A DNA stretch of 23,185 bases. Origin: Paraglomus occultum (lineage: Eukaryota > Glomeromycota > Glomeromycetes > Paraglomerales > Paraglomeraceae). How positions within the stretch are numbered: position 1 is the first letter of the stretch; every line of letters begins with the position of its first letter. The stretch is taken from contig CAJVPJ010000508.1 of NCBI GenBank assembly GCA_910592205.1, forward strand, positions 1-23,185, read 5' to 3'. The translations under genes and the position numbers were made by a program. Positions 10,536 to 20,935 of the stretch are shown here, in pieces. The notes under the pieces are model-generated. The model had not been told where the DNA came from. It did not search any database and worked only from the letters and a program-made list of their open reading frames with translations.

Positions 10536-10781
10536 TCATGTCAGCAAACGGAAATAATTTTCGAATAAAGCTTGCCTCGCGTCTCCTCGTGTCTTTTCTC
10601 TCAAACTTTGGTTTTTTTTTTGCGACATCAACAAAGCGTTGTCGATGTCAAATCTATCAAAATTTTTTTTCACGTGCCAAAGGAAAACAACGTTATTATA
10701 ATAAAGCGCAACAAAGTAGCATAACGCCAAGTTAAGCACACATATAACAAGTTTGCTATCAGTAAATGTTTGATGTATCAT
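10536..10781 (-). CDS. Hypothetical 81-aa protein with one hydrophobic segment
   Basis: An ATG-initiated frame on the minus strand ends at TGA 10538-10536. Residues of about 11-35 are strongly hydrophobic (LVICVLNLALCYFVALYY), resembling a membrane segment. They are followed by a charged tail rich in K, R, D and N. I recognise no family. It may be a chance frame or one exon of a longer gene; a plus-strand frame overlaps it. Only the open frame and its composition support it. Confidence 0.2.
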   Translation of the reverse strand: MIHQTFTDSKLVICVLNLALCYFVALYYNNVVFLWHVKKNFDRFDIDNALLMSQKKNQSLREKTRGDARQALFENYFRLLT

Positions 10782-10799
10782 GTCTCTAGCAATAATCAA

Positions 10800-13035
10800 G
10801 AAACCGAGTTATTACCTTACAAACATACAGTATAACGCACGTTTCAAGACAAATAAACGAATTAAATTTTTCCAACAACGCGTGTGATACACGCCTGAAA
10901 CAAATTTCTGTGTGATTGTTATCACAATCGTAGGTATGATACGACCATCATTTATTATTGCCAAGTATAATGACAATTTTCTTTCAGGACGTAAACAGAT
11001 TAAATTTTTTTTTAAAAAAAGGGTACGTAAAGATAAATTTGACAAATCAAACAAGTAAATTGATTAGAACATACAGATTTTTAAAACTTGTGTCGAATAA
11101 GATACAAGAAGTCTCATACCTTAGCTGTGTTTAATAATGGACACATTAAACCAAAATTTTCAACAAATAAAAATTTTTGAAAACGAAACAACAATAGACC
11201 AATCGAATGAATGAATTTGGATTTAGATTTTTGGTAATTGTATATACTCTATATAGCATCATTCTCGAAGCGGCAGACGCAGTATTTAAATGTTATTGAC
11301 TAAATATCAGATTACAAGTTTATTGAGTCACTAAATCGTAACAATACAATAGATAATATAAATCGACTTTACTTAACACAAATATGAAACTAATTCTAAT
11401 TGCTATTATCACACCTGCAGTTTCCAAGTTTGGGCAAAATCTCCAAGCTTGCTAGAGTACTTACCTTCCTTTGAGAGTTATAAGTTATAAGGGCTTTACA
11501 TTACCGTGATATATGGCATTCCACTTGTTGTTACTAGAGTTATCCTTGTCCACCTCTCTAAAAAGCCAAAAGACGACATTAGTTTGCTAAATGACAATTG
11601 TATACTAGTTAATAATTTATTGAAGCAGTTTCTTTCGAAACATAGCACTGATTTATTAATGATTGAGTTGAGATGCTGTATTAAATTTTGTTACATAAAA
11701 GATAGGAATTTTATCGTTAAAGGTTATTGTAATTGCCATTGTTGTCGATGTATTGTTGCAGCATTGTAGTGGTATAATTCAATGTTGAGTACTATTTACT
11801 TTTAATACACAATTTAAATTTTGTTACTAATACTAGACTTACGGTAATTTTTTTCAAACATGTTTGTTTGTTCCTATCAACTTTCTGCAAACTTTTGATC
11901 ACTCCTTATTTAACATGTTGGCCTTCTGTTTATGGTTGTGCGTGTTATGTTGGCTAATTGCAGTATATTATTATATGTATGTGACGCTTGAATGTATTGT
12001 AATTTTGTATACTGTAGATCCTCTTTATACAATTTTGTGCGAATCAAATATGTCCTACATACTGTACATGTGCTCATGTCTTATTACTCACCAAAAATAG
12101 CATTAACGTTAATACATTGAACGACTATACTCATTATTCGTTTAATTCAACTTATGTTGCATGCTACCTCATTTAGAGTCGTTTAGCTTTTATTGCATTG
12201 TCTTTCGTCTTTTTCCCTCTTAGACACACTTTAGCAATTTTCACTCGCACGCTTAGTTGTCTTTGATTATTGTGTGTTCGCACATTTTAAATATTTTGCA
12301 CTATATTCACCCTTATACATGTAAACAAGTTACTTTTCTTGCAATAGTATGTAGAGCGCTTCTATTCGTAATGTTTGTTTGTTGTTTACTATCGTAATGC
12401 TTTTCTTAACTTACCATTACAAAACAGTGTCAAAAACCTCAATTATATGCGGTTACTTTTCTCCAATTGATAACTTAGTTTAGTGCAGTGCTAGTTAATG
12501 CTTACTATATTTTTGTCCATCACACGAATAGGTACTTTTTTATTCGATAGAGGGAATATTTGATTGATGTATTTCCAGTGCAATACGTCGCAAATTTCGT
12601 ACTACCAGCGAAAATCACGGAGAAATATGTCATCGTAACTCGGTTTTAATTACAAATTTTCGCTGTGAATGAATCGTTTTCATTAAATTTTGTTATGAGG
12701 CTTATCTTTGTTAAACAAACCTTCGTCAAAGTGAACTTGCTGTGCATTATGCTCCAATAGTTATATTATTGACATTTGGAAATCTTTGAATTAAATTCGA
12801 ACTTCAGATTATGCCAGCCCTTATGCTCACGAAGAAGGTCAGCACTAACTGTAATTCCGTGATTGCCAAAACAAACCACTCCAGCAATCGCTTTTCACGA
12901 CAATAAGACCTACAACTGTTTCAAAGTTACAGCGAGTTACTCTCAGTTACCAAGCACAACTTTTATATGTTGGACTATAATTAAGTATAGTAACACCACC
13001 AAAAATTAAAGTACAGTAACTGCATAGTTCTCACA
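10800..13035. other. Gene-poor AT-rich region
   Basis: I find no convincing gene. Short open frames at 10812-11054 (-), 11506-11769 (+) and 11864-12100 (+) have biased, mostly hydrophobic composition and no recognisable motif. Two small perfect hairpins are visible: GCGTGT-GAT-ACACGC (10880-10894) and GATTGT-TATC-ACAATC (about 10914-10929). Confidence 0.5.
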
Positions 13036-13294
13036 ATGGATAATCCTTTTAGCAGAGATCTTATAATGACTATTCAAGAAGAGATGGTTTTTGGTAATAC
13101 AAACAAGCTTGATGTCAATTAGTATTAGTAATGTCATCATAAAATCATTATTATCGACAGTTAATTGCGGCACATACTAATACCATGAGTAATGGCGCTG
13201 TATTACAATATTCCATTACACAATTACGAAATTTTATTGAACCATTCTTTAGTTTAAATGGATATAATAACAGTTCCCAACTGACTAATTTAAA
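13036..13294 (+). CDS. Possible small gene or exon pair converging on the BTB gene
   Basis: A short ATG frame at 13036 (28 codons, beginning MDNPFSRDLIMTIQEEM) is followed by an acceptor-like TTATCGACAG at 13151-13160. After it a frame reads through ATG 13185 and into the 3' end of the opposite-strand BTB gene. Joining the two in frame would need a weak GTTTTT donor at 13087. The translation is protein-like but matches no family I know. Overlap with the BTB coding end makes the 3' part doubtful. Confidence 0.15.
13233..13238 (-). terminator. Possible polyadenylation signal AATAAA for the BTB gene
   Basis: Read on the minus strand, AATAAA lies about 57 nt after the TGA of the BTB-TLDc gene, a normal distance for a 3'-end signal. 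Confidence 0.4.
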
Positions 13295-14917
13295 TCAAAC
13301 TTTTGATACCAAAAACACCTCCCAATCAGCCCATCTAAAACTACTACCTGATAAAGTAAAAGATCTTATTGGAACTTGGTATGTATTTGCATTATAATAT
13401 GTATAAGGTTGTCCTCCACTCTCAGTACCAAAATGTAAATCATGGCCACTCCCAAATGTAGGAAAAAATGTAGAATGATCATAAATAGCATGGAAACCAT
13501 TGTTACCAACAAAGCTTACTATACTATTCTCTATGTTTCTATCTAATGCAAATATAAAACTCTCTTTAGTTTCAGCATAAGCATTTCGGGAACTCCTCCA
13601 TGATAGTGGGTTATATCCACCGAGTATTTCTTCAGTATTCAACACTTTCCCAACTGCAACTGTGGGCCCTTTGTCATCACACAATTCTCTAAATTTTGTT
13701 GCATCTCTACTGCAACTGTAAAGTAGTGTAAGTTTGTAAACATCATCTTTATTTATAGATGTTTCTTGATTCTCGTGAAGCTGCTTTGCTGATTCTACAA
13801 TTTTTGATGAGATCCATGCTGCTTGCTTGTTGTTAATGAGAACTGAATCAATATCATATTCTTGTCCTGTTTTCAGTGGCAATATGTGTGATTGCCCTGC
13901 TCTTGGTGGTAGTAATGGAGTCTTTGGTTTATAATCTTTGTCAGTATGATAATTCAATATATCATGACGTAGCTTCTTTGGTAATAAATCATCATACAAA
14001 ATAATCTTTTTAAGGGAGATGCTGACAAATCTTAAATAAGGCATGAAATCTGCTACAATATCTTTGATTACATTATTGTCATTAAATGACCAACAATCTG
14101 GATCATTTTCAAGTTCTAGTTCGGGCACTTGTTTAATAGCCCACTGTATGACTGATATCAAAATATCATCTTCATTCATGTCCAACTCATCGCTCTTGAG
14201 AAGAGTCATCAAAGTTTCCTTTGGTAAAGTTGCAAGATCATTTGATTTGAAGATAATTTCCGGGTGGGAAACCATGATTCGATTACAGTAGGCTAGGAGT
14301 TTGTTCAAAGAGACTTTAGACGCAGCATACTTATGAATTGTGAGAACGTTCTGTTGAATCCATTCATTTTCTTGATCAAGCAAATACGTTTCAATTGCAG
14401 CGAGAAGATCAACTAGTTCAAACTTGCTAGCTCCATCCAAAAGATCAAGCCAACCTACGTTCTTGCATAAATCGCAGGGTATTCGTCCAGCGTAAATATA
14501 TCTACGATGAATCGTTAAGAATGCGATGAGTATTACCAGCATTTGACACCGGTATGCTGACATTTATAAAATTTACCTGAGAAGTATTTCGAAAACGTCA
14601 GGAGACACATCTTCAAAGGATATGACAGCTTTCTGAATCGCATCGGATGTCTCTTTATTCTCGGTCAAGCTATTTTCGATGGATTTGCTTCTTGTACATA
14701 ATACCACCGTATGAGCGAGAAAAATTTTGTTATTTGGCTCTTTTCCGACATGGATTAAAATATCTGCATATCTGCCACTTTCATACAGTTTCTCGTAATC
14801 AGATGTAAGATTCGAGGATAAGTCAATAAAGCTATTCATTTTCTTACGTAGTTTCAAAGAAGACTTATTACTAAGCGTCATCGGTATTTGAACGATGTCC
14901 ATGTACTTGTGTAACAT
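13295..14917 (-). CDS. BTB-BACK-TLDc domain protein (two exons)
   Basis: Model on the minus strand: exon 1 14917-14577, intron 14576-14502 (75 nt, GTAAAT...TCGTAG, phase 2), exon 2 14501-13295, giving 515 aa. The start is the first ATG after an in-frame TAA at 14929. Later in-frame ATGs (14902, 14881) are possible. The BTB/POZ domain (about residues 38-160) includes DILIHVG, FLAHTVVLCTRS and, across the splice, FEILLR-YIYAG. BTB domains mediate dimerisation and often recruit cullin-3. A BACK-like helical region follows (about 160-260). The TLDc domain (about 329-512) shows LLYSCSRDATKFRELCDD, EILGGYNPLSW, KESFIFAL, FGSGHDLHF and WEVF. This BTB-TLDc architecture is greatly expanded in arbuscular mycorrhizal fungi and appears intact here. 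TLDc proteins are linked to oxidative-stress responses and V-ATPase regulation, but the role here is unknown. Confidence 0.9.
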
Positions 14918-16000
14918 GATCAATGCTTATCTGATCAGAGCGTATGGTATGGATGAAATTTTCCGACTAAACGTATAGCATGTTCATAATTATTTCTTAT
15001 GATGTTTGTCCAATGGAATTTGGTAAGTAGAATTAAGGAGGGTAATGATAAAAACATGTCTAAATATTTGGAATGGACACCATTCACACAACTCTTTTAG
15101 CCCAAGTTTAAGATATTCACAGTCCATAATCACAAATCTCTCTAGGCATAGTCACTGTCATTACATTAGCCATGTTACTACTTGCAAAAATGTTACCAGG
15201 ATACGCTAAGAGTAAATGCTACTATCGTGGTAGAAGCGATGATTAAATTCAATGAAAGTAGCTACGTTTAATGAGCTCCAATAGTACTCGTTGTTTGTTT
15301 AAAAAGAATTTGTATGTATCTATCTCGACCTTCATTGCTGTAATGGTGTTAGAATATTTTGTTCTATCCCCTTAAGCACCGGCAAGCAGAATTATTGAAA
15401 AGGCCTTGGTAAGAGCCTCAGCTAATTTCTATATACTATATATACAAAAAAGTTATCAGATAATTTGTTGTACGAGTATGTAATTCAAAAACAAATCTTG
15501 TAAATGTTAATATACCCTCCCCTTTTCAGATTCTTCTAATGTGTTTAACGACCAACAAAACTGTTTGCAGCAAGTTTACAGAGTTCCATATCCTCCATGT
15601 GTTTTCGGAGGCGGGCCAGTCATAATTAAGTAGTTAATACAAAATTAATGCTAGAACCAATTGCCAAATTTCATGGTCTGTAATAGTGGTGTGTACCGTA
15701 ATATGTTGACAAAAACATCTTTTATATTAATATGGATTTTTTGTTAAATAATTGGTTAAATACCGTGTAAATTGTTTTTAATTTTATTAGATATGGATAG
15801 ATTTAGCATAGCGTTTGAATGTAAAAATTTTAGTCTATGAATTTAGTCGACGCAAACACCACACTATAAGAAACTTTCCAGTCAGACTTGACCCTTGCAA
15901 GTACCACCAATATAAACGTTGTTTTTATATAATACATTGAGAAAAAGAGGGAAAGCAAGATAAGAATAAAACTAGTGGCCGCTTATGAGACCATTGTTTT
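14918..16000. other. Intergenic region upstream of the BTB gene
   Basis: There is no convincing gene. A pyrimidine-rich acceptor-like sequence (CCCTCCCCTTTTCAG, ending about 15530) precedes a frame of fewer than 35 codons, but no upstream exon is evident. The 5' part should contain the promoter of the BTB gene; no clear TATA element is seen. Confidence 0.5.
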
Positions 16001-16582
16001 TCATATCCGTATAATTAATGCATTTTCAAGGCGATAGTCATTTCCTGCGTAATACTCTTTTAAAAAATAATGATTAGCAGCAGGTGACTTAGTAATTTGA
16101 GCTATTGCTATTATAACTGTACGCGTTCCGCCGTTTTCATCGCTAACCCACATAAAATAATACCCTCCAGTAATAGGTTGGTTAACGTTACTTTCACCAA
16201 ACTTAATGTCTATATACTGCTGTTTCCAGGTAGAACTTTTGCTAACAAACAAGCCCTTGAAAGCTGATTTAAGATCTCTTTTAGCACGCCCGTCAAATCG
16301 ATCGAAAAAGTGTTCACTGAAACTATTGACGTTTTTTATGTCAATAACATAAACGCTTGATTCAACGGTTCTGGAAAAACCACCGCCGCAGCTAGGTCCG
16401 TGTATTGCGCAATTAGTATGAGTTATCCATTTGACATCATTTTCCATATTTTGAATTGTCGATATATCTAGTGGTCTTTGTGACACCATTTCTGCTGTTG
16501 GCATGGTACTCGAAGGACTAGACGTCCAATTCAAAATTTTGATCAAAAGTAATATGGCGAAAGAAAAAAATGATTTTTCCAT
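16001..16582 (-). CDS. Probable secreted protein of unknown function (193 aa)
   Basis: This is a single open frame from ATG 16582-16580 to TGA 16003-16001. The N-terminus (MEKSFFSFAILLLIKIL) is a lysine followed by a hydrophobic core, typical of a signal peptide. A Ser/Pro/Thr-rich linker (about 20-30) follows. The mature part has only two cysteines (58 and 65, CAIHGPSC), a possible disulfide pair, and a KR dibasic site (101-102) that could be cut by a Kex2-like protease. The C-terminal half looks beta-rich (GGYYFMWVSDENGG, then TVIIAIAQI). I recognise no named domain. Size, signal peptide and lack of known domains fit a secreted effector candidate, but that is inference; a membrane-anchored form is possible. 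A TATA-like element lies about 65 nt upstream. Confidence 0.6.
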   Translation of the reverse strand: MEKSFFSFAILLLIKILNWTSSPSSTMPTAEMVSQRPLDISTIQNMENDVKWITHTNCAIHGPSCGGGFSRTVESSVYVIDIKNVNSFSEHFFDRFDGRAKRDLKSAFKGLFVSKSSTWKQQYIDIKFGESNVNQPITGGYYFMWVSDENGGTRTVIIAIAQITKSPAANHYFLKEYYAGNDYRLENALIIRI

Positions 16583-17330
16583 TATAAAAAATATAACTTT
16601 TGATAACAAAGCGAGGAGTGAAACGGCCCTATCTACTGCTAAATAATTTATATCTGTTCAAAAGATATGATAATATTCCTATTTTAAGCATGTCAGTGGT
16701 TTACAATCATGTGGGAAACCCATAAACGATCTGTACTGACGCATACTATAGCTTGGTTGTGACCAGCAAATGGTCGGCAGAACAGAACCTCGTGTGGATT
16801 TCATATGAGCTCCCACGATACTGATATCTCATTTTGGTTATCGGTTGTATATATTATTTGCATGATATACAAACGCAGTGTAATGTACTATATATTTGTT
16901 GAGATTGTCGAAAAACGATAGAGATCATCGATCAGTACTATGAGCGATCGATCTATAGCGAAATGACGGTCACTTGAATCGGGATATGAGTAGCCAAAAT
17001 TTTAGCCTATTTAAAAGACAAAGGCAGTTAGGCGTCAAAGAGAAAAATGTTTACGCAATAGGTATATAATCTGCAACATACAAGTCTATTGTCATGATTT
17101 ACAAATTTCGAGTCTGATAGAATTTTATTTTAAGATTATGTTGAAGATGAGATGCTGTTGACGTAACTAGCCAATAATACTAAGGGACCAGGGTTCCTTT
17201 TGTGCAGATTAATATAGTAATAGGGTTACGCAAGTAAAATGGTGTGACTGTACTAATAATCTGTGTGATGTAACACAATAAACATTGAGAATTAGAACAC
17301 TCCGTGAGGTACTTGCAACTTATTCAAACC
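16583..17330. other. Divergent intergenic region between the secreted-protein gene and the multi-lobe pseudokinase gene
   Basis: The flanking genes are transcribed away from each other, so this 748-bp stretch should hold both promoters. TATATAA at 17063-17069 could serve the plus-strand gene with a long leader. No gene is seen. Confidence 0.5.
16646..16652 (-). promoter_or_regulatory. TATA-like element upstream of the secreted-protein gene
   Basis: The minus strand reads TATAAAT here, about 65 nt before the ATG at 16582, a plausible TATA-box distance. AT-richness makes chance occurrence common. Confidence 0.3.
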
Positions 17331-19723
17331 ATGTGGTTCGCATCAAGAACTGCTAAAGCAATTAATAACCTGGTTCAATCCTCCTTGGAAGGTGGAAATG
17401 CTTTCTTAAAACTTGAATGGATTCCCTTCAAGGAAATCACCAACGTAAACCCTACTCAAATTGGCAACGTTTACTGCGCTATTCGCAAACGCAAATATGA
17501 TGAGACGATAACGCTGGTATTACTTGGAAGTAGCGAAGAATGCACACCAACATTCGTGAGTGAGTTTGCTAGAATATACTCACTACCAACGCGCAAGTAC
17601 GATGACAATGACAATAACTTTAAACGATATTCCAAATGGCTTAATTATCGCAACCAACTCATTTTTGGAGTCACCAAGTCTAATGACGATAACTATTACA
17701 TGGTTGCTGGTAAACGCTTTTACCATTATTATTCTCGATATGGCTTCTGCTCCACATGTGGAATACTCCGATGTAGTCCCGTGTGGTGCATTTGTGGTTA
17801 TAAACAATTATCCGATGGGTGGACTAGCAACAATCACCAACTCGATGACTTTATTAAGAAATCTCAACTACAAACAAACTCACCAAATGACGCCTATTTG
17901 GAATGGATTCCAGACGATTGTGTGACATATGGATACTTGAATGGTCTACCTTTATCTTATTCACTTGTTAAATTGATTCCATTTGAGATAACAGATGAGA
18001 CACACGATTTATATTATGCCGAGGTAAACTATTCTTATGCGTCATGTTTATTGAATAGTTTAAATAATTATTGACTTCTTATTATGGTATCATTAGTTAT
18101 GCGATAAACATCCAGATATTCTTAACACAGATATTTGGGTTACCATTGGATTTACATATGATGAAGATAAACAAATGTATTGTCTGATAAAAGGAGAGAA
18201 TGGATTATGTCTGGCATGTACGAGTCAATTAATACCTGAGATAAATGCATTCTGTTATTGCTGTAAAGCATCACGACCTCTTAATTGGACTACGGGCAAC
18301 AAGTCATTGGATTCATTTATTATGGAATCGTGGAGGAATATAGAGAATGTGTTTGATGCGTATATACAATGGATCGAATACTCTCTATTGACCAACGTAC
18401 AAGAGATGACATCGTTACGCTACAGTTGCACACATATAGCGGACTGGTTAGAACCGACAACGAATGAATTGACTCGCATAACGCTCAAAAAGATAACTGA
18501 CAAACAAAACAATCAATCATTTGATTTTCATCAGGTAAATTGTTTCACAATCGATAAGTGTGTATTGGTGTAGTTATGTTGTAACGATTATTGTATTTGT
18601 TTATTGAAACAGGTAACCAAGAAATTTCCACAGATGTTAACCCCAGAGAACATTTGGATAATTGGAATTACTCAGGAGCCGTCTACCCGGGAATATTATT
18701 TAGTGTTTTACCATGAAATACGTCTGATATTGGACAAGATTATAAATTACTATTCTGGTTACTACATCTTATCGTATATGCAGTATAACGACTTTTACAA
18801 TCTCAAAGAGATTGGATCTGGTAGTTATAGAACAGTTTATACTGCCAGATATAAGTATCAAGAAACTGTTGTACTCAAACGATTTAAGAGTTTTGATGGA
18901 ACGCCGGAATTATTTATTTCCGAGGTAAGCAACAATAGCAATTGGGCAGTATCAATTACAGTGACAATTAATTTGATGCTATAATTATTTTAATTGATAG
19001 CTCAGAAATCATGCCAAGTGCGCAAATTATGATGATCGTTCATTCTTTCAAATCCATGGAGTCACACAAGATCCAGAAACAAAAGAACACATGGTTGTTA
19101 TGCAATATGCTAACCATGGTAGTCTCTTGTCTTATTTGGATCAAAATATTAACAGATTGACATGGAAGAATAAATTAGAGTGTTTGTGGGATATTGCATG
19201 GCATCTGAGAACTATTCATGAAGTGGGATTAGTACATTGTAATCTAAATGGCGGAAACATATGGATGCATGACGATACGCGTGCGATAAGACCAATGATA
19301 TGTGATTTGGGTCACTCACGATCAACGAATTTACATCAACAAAAGTCAAACATTCGAAACGTTTCTCCCTTTATTGCACCGGAAGTCTTTCATACTCGCA
19401 AATTCACTCAGCAATCAGATGTGTATTCTTTTGGCGTAATTATGTATATGATTGCTACCGGTGAACAACCTTTTCGAGATAGACAGTTCGATAACGATTT
19501 AATACGCGATATCATGGGCGGGCTACGACCATCGATGCCTGATTCCGCACCAAAGAAATACAAGAAACTTGCCGAGTGGTGTTGTGATTTTGATCCTGAT
19601 AAGCGTCCTGATTCATATGAACTTGCAATATATATTTATAAGCTTATTGACAGTATACGATGGCGCCGTGCATGGAAGGTCGTCTATCATCAACGACATG
19701 CAGCTGTTACCGCGTCTAGATAA
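17331..19723 (+). CDS. Multi-module pseudokinase: three degenerate N-lobe/Cys modules plus a complete kinase-like domain (four exons)
   Basis: Model: exons 17331-18023, 18097-18534, 18613-18924 and 19001-19723, with phase-0 GT..AG introns of 73, 78 and 76 nt; 721 aa. Each module starts with a W-[FT]-[AST] linker (residues 2, 164, 294) and a WIPF-like strand (30, 192, 323). It continues into an N-lobe-like fold ending in G-[FIV]-T...Y (113, 249, 395). Modules 1 and 2 close with cysteine motifs CSTCGILRCSPVWCIC (140-155) and CLACTSQLIPEINAFCYCC, possibly zinc-binding. The final domain (about 434-700) has IGSGSYRTVY, Lys466, Glu481, DLG (583-585), APE (607-609) and SDVYSFGVIMYMIATGE. Its catalytic loop is HCNLNGGN, Asn562 replacing the catalytic Asp, so it is probably inactive. 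The linker and Cys style is typical of Glomeromycotina kinase-like proteins. Splice sites are inferred. The 5' end could be longer, and splitting into two genes is less likely given in-phase joins. Confidence 0.8.
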
Positions 19724-19794
19724 GGAAAGTAAATATTTTAATACGCTCTTAGCTTGAATAGTAAAGGAGCAGGTTGGATTTAATGACGATTACG

Positions 19795-19800
19795 AATAAA
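19795..19800 (+). terminator. Possible polyadenylation signal AATAAA
   Basis: AATAAA begins about 72 nt after the TAA of the multi-module pseudokinase gene, a normal position for a 3'-end signal. Confidence 0.4.
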
Positions 19801-20542
19801 CAATTGCTTTCGTTTATATTCGTTCACTGTTAATGATTTGTGGCTCAAATTTTTTCGGAATAACTCGTAGTTCTCGATTTATTCAAAAGTTTACTCTTTT
19901 TTCAATTAAGCAAGATATACTTTCATGTATGTTGAGTTAGACACTGAAATAAAAATTAGTGAGTACATTACCTTCAGTTTCTAAACTGGTAATGAGTTTG
20001 TTTACGGTTAACCAATCATTAAGTTACTTACAGATTGTTAACGCGTTATTGTCAAGTGTAAGTCAAGATATTCAGAACGGCATAAATGTCTGTAGGGTTT
20101 GACGACAGATTTATTTTTACTTTGTAACATTAATTTTGGAAACAACGTATTTCGTTTGCATATTCATAACAAACTAGATATAAATTTATGGGGGGCTTTG
20201 CCCCTATATTGAATTAATATTGATATCTGAAATAATGCTATTGAGAAAAACCATTGTAAACATGATGCATAAATAGTGATTATCTTATATATGGTAGAGT
20301 ATTTATTGCTTACGAATGATAATAATAATGTTGATGAAAATTTTCATCTTTTATTATTTCTGACATTCATATCAATCCGTCGCGCAAATTCAATCAAGTA
20401 TCCCAAACACGCGGGATTACTATAAATTCCGTAACGTATTAGCAATATGTTCATTGTTGCTGCTTACAACATTTGGCTAATTTGGCCACAGACTAATAAT
20501 CATAATCGATGCTAAAAAAAACCGTCTACAATACGACTAATA
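19801..20542. other. Intergenic AT-rich region with a small GC hairpin
   Basis: No gene is seen. The only distinct element is a GC-rich hairpin at 20187-20208 (GGGGC-TTT-GCCCC, flanked by TAT and TATA), set in otherwise AT-rich sequence. Confidence 0.5.
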
Positions 20543-20840
20543 ATGTCACAAAGAAAAATAAAGTTTATAAAAGAGAAACCAACGGCGGGCATTACTAAAA
20601 CAAAACTCGGTGTTTTCAACATTAAAAACAATTTAACCGAAGGAAATAAAAATAAGACTCAGTCAGAGAAAGATCTCGCTAAAAACGCATACGCTAAAAA
20701 ATGCTAAGCGTCACAGCGTAATGTACGACAATTCAAAACAGCCTCTCGGTAAAAATAATAAAGACTACTGAAGAAAAGAAAATAGAAAGTCAGAATTTGA
20801 GTTTATAATCAAGAAAGTAAATTACTACCAACGAAGCTTA
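20543..20840 (+). pseudogene. Unrecognised Lys/Asn-rich coding-like patch with frame break
   Basis: An ATG frame at 20543 runs 54 codons to TAA 20705-20707 and is rich in K and N (MSQRKIKFIKEKPTAGITKT at its start). At an A6 run (20696-20701), loss of one A would continue into KRHSVMYDNSKQPLGKNN until a TGA at 20769. The same frame then stays open to about 20850 and includes a KEN tripeptide. This suggests a decayed or mis-sequenced gene of about 100 codons. No family is recognised. Confidence 0.25.
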
Positions 20841-20870
20841 TGTGACCCGTAACCGCAACCCGCTTACAAG

Positions 20871-20894
20871 TTTTTTTTAAAAAAAAAGCTTACA
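20871..20894. repeat. T8/A9 near-palindrome
   Basis: AAG-T8-A9-GCTT forms a near-perfect self-complementary run. It lies between two convergent coding-like patches and could act as a 3'-end or cruciform-forming element. Only the symmetry is seen. Confidence 0.5.
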
Positions 20895-20935
20895 TTATGA
20901 CTCTTCATAAGAAGGCAAGTTTAACTTATCGGATG

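Noticed and set aside
11506-12100. Two short plus-strand frames (87 and 78 codons)
   Set aside because: The composition is what T-rich DNA produces by chance (hydrophobic, Cys/Tyr-rich), and the second starts with TTG.
14043-14291. Plus-strand frame inside the BTB-TLDc gene
   Set aside because: It is antisense to conserved BACK-region coding sequence.
15516-15630. Acceptor-like pyrimidine tract and short frame as an exon
   Set aside because: No donor or upstream exon can be joined sensibly and the frame is under 35 codons.
17560-17925. Plus- and minus-strand frames inside exon 1 of the multi-module pseudokinase
   Set aside because: These are out-of-frame shadows of a module with clear family features.
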